A stretch of DNA of 64,000 bases from Spirogloea muscicola (Eukaryota; Streptophyta; Zygnematophyceae; Spirogloeales; Spirogloeaceae). The notes under the pieces are model-generated. The model was not told the DNA's origin. It made no database searches and saw only the letters and a program-made list of their open reading frames with translations. The stretch lies in assembly GCA_009602725.1 (NCBI GenBank), contig WELB01000038.1, positions 88,155 to 152,154 on the forward strand. Direction: 5' to 3'. Numbering within the stretch: the stretch's first letter is position 1; every line of letters begins with the position of its first letter. Below are positions 60,022 through 64,000 of the stretch, piece after piece. The translations under genes and the position numbers were made by a program.

Positions 60022-61100
60022 CATCTCTGTGCTGGCCGTGCCTTGGCTGCTGCCTCGGGAGGGAGGAGGGCAAAATCCTTCTGCTGAGTTACTTGACCTT
60101 TGTGCCTAGAGGTCTCTGCGTGGCTGACTATACGTAGCCAGTTTGCCCTTTGTTGCTGAGTTGGCCTGTGCTCCTTGTCGAGGGTCCCACGTTGACCACC
60201 GGCCTTCGACTGGGCTTCCATAATCACCGTCTGCAAGTGCCTATCTTGTGGAAGCGGAGCTAGGCGGAAGGGCAGAAATGCCGAGCGCGCTGCCCGGGAC
60301 GCTGGACAGCCGCATTGGGAGCCGCAAGCGCTGGCTGGCGCGCCTGGCGGAGCTTTTCCTGGAGGAGGATGCCCCTAATAACGGGGAGTCTCATTCGGCT
60401 GAGGAAAGTCGCCGCTCCCGGACCCGCAGGTCAACGGGGCGCCAGGCTCTCCCGGGTCGTCGGAGGGGGGGGGGGGGGATCAAAAGATCCGGAATGGCTG
60501 CTCGCCACGTGTCGCGCGACCTGGCCAAGGACGTGGCCCACGTGCGGCGCGTGGGCGGCAGGCGCGGGCGGGAAGGATCCCAAGATCTTTGACCGGCCGT
60601 CTGCCTTGACCGGGCCGGCTGGCCCTCCCCGTTTGGCCGCCGTTAACCTCCCGTCAAGGGTGGAGCGAGCCCGCCGACCAGCCGGGCCGAGCCTTGTTAT
60701 TTAGACTTAGCGGCAGTGCTCACGGTTGGCGGCGGCGGCAAGGCCCGGCCTTGGGCCCACCAACCGCAGGGGGCTCCCTGGCGGGCACCTGGGGCGCACA
60801 CCTGGGCGGGCGCGGCACGCACCAGAGAGGCGGGGGGCTCTGCTGGGGCGGGTCTCGGCTGCCGTGGGTCTCCCGGCGAGGGAGGGGGGGAGGAGGGGAG
60901 GGAGGGGGGGAGGCAGGAGGCGCGGCAGAGGCAGGTTGAGGTCGAGGGGACGACGCGAGAGAGCGCGCAGAGCTCAAGAGGGGGAGAGGAGAGCGGGATC
61001 GAGCGAGCTAGCGAGCGAGGAGATGGGAGAAGAAAGGAAGAGGAGAGAAGGCGCGCGGAGTGCATGAAATGAAAGGGAGGCCAACACAAGCCAATACATT
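60022..61100. other. GC-rich spacer with repeat module
   Basis: No gene recognised with confidence. A frame from 60278 (MPSALPGTLDSRIGSRKRWL) could be a first exon but has no family match. A G-run sits at 60466-60478. A copy of the module GAAGGCGCGCGGAGTGCATG begins at 61048. Confidence 0.4.
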
Positions 61101-61101
61101 G

Positions 61102-61360
<259 letters not shown>

Positions 61361-61712
61361 GGTGGATGGGCCCTTTCAGCTGCCGGCCCGCTACGGTGCC
61401 ACCGATGCCGTCCAGTCCACGACGCCAAGCTACGGTGCACGCGGAGATGCGTGAAGCGCGAGCAAAGCCTTATTGAAGGCGGGGGGTGCTTGGAGCCGCC
61501 TGTCTGGCCAGGTTGGCCCGCTGTGGGAGCTTGGACTGCCACAGGGGAGGTGGCAAGATCACTAGGAGCTTCTGCCAGCAGTGAGGACACGGAGGCAGTA
61601 GGGGATCGCGGGAGCAGGGAGGGAGAGAGGGAGCAGGGAGGGAGAGAGGGAGGAAGGGAGGGAGGAGGGGGGGGTTGTGGGTTCAGTCTCGCTCCCGTGC
61701 TGGTCTCGCTCA

Positions 61713-64000
<2,288 letters not shown>

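Noticed and set aside
60248-60592. Arg-rich frame possibly a first exon
   Set aside because: No family resemblance, contains a G homopolymer, and no downstream exon fits.

Overview
This window reads as nuclear DNA of a streptophyte: a charophyte-grade green alga or an early-diverging land plant. The grounds are plant/streptophyte transcription factors (NAC and LOB-domain), a plant-type pectin methylesterase, many short spliceosomal introns, TTTAGGG-type telomere-like repeats, Hyp/Pro-rich (SPPPP) cell-wall tails and a SnRK3/CIPK-type kinase. A LytM/M23 peptidase of bacterial type fits lineages that keep plastid peptidoglycan. I cannot name the species. Exons were joined by hand, using conserved family residues, GT/GC-AG borders and reading-frame continuity.

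Layout. 0.6-4.5 kb (+): NAC factor with a C-terminal membrane anchor. 7.4-12.6 kb (+): plastid-type FAD oxidoreductase of about 18 exons. 15.0-16.2 kb (-): LOB-domain gene, N-terminal block not found. 18.5-21.9 kb (-): complete 12-exon DUF89 metal-dependent phosphatase. It is divergent from an M23 peptidase at 22.1-23.8 kb (+). 26.4-29.2 kb (+): pectin methylesterase with an extensin-like tail. 30.1-31.0 kb (+): mitochondrial ribosomal protein bL12m. 32.2-33.3 kb (-): complete snRNP protein SmF. 34.5-36.2 kb (-): intronless Sel1-repeat protein. 36.6-45.7 kb: two VPS39/Vam6-like genes head to head around a 792-N gap, the minus copy truncated. 49.5-51.8 kb (+): CIPK-like kinase with frame breaks and no NAF region. 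61.7-63.9 kb (+): DUF642 wall protein with His-rich repeats and a polyproline tail that runs into poly-T at the window end.

Between genes lies dispersed repetitive DNA (about 6.1-7.3, 16.7-18.1, 24.7-25.4, 33.5, 47.1-49.1 and 52.9-57.6 kb). It is made of recurring modules, several of which keep a related peptide frame like the C-terminal tail of a non-LTR retrotransposon. Three structured elements stand out: a ~0.92-kb foldback (55.66-56.58 kb), a 470-bp TA-flanked MITE carrying head-to-head telomere-like repeats (57.67-58.14 kb), and a 1.1-kb LTR/TRIM element with a perfect 5-bp target duplication (58.9-60.0 kb).

The genes are unrelated housekeeping, regulatory and wall genes, as expected of eukaryotic DNA; there is no operon. 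The most unusual gene-level signals are the two wall proteins (PME, DUF642) with independent Pro-rich tails, the M23 peptidase, and repeated GC-AG introns. Two large N gaps, four single Ns and two >120-nt poly-T runs mark weak spots in the assembly.
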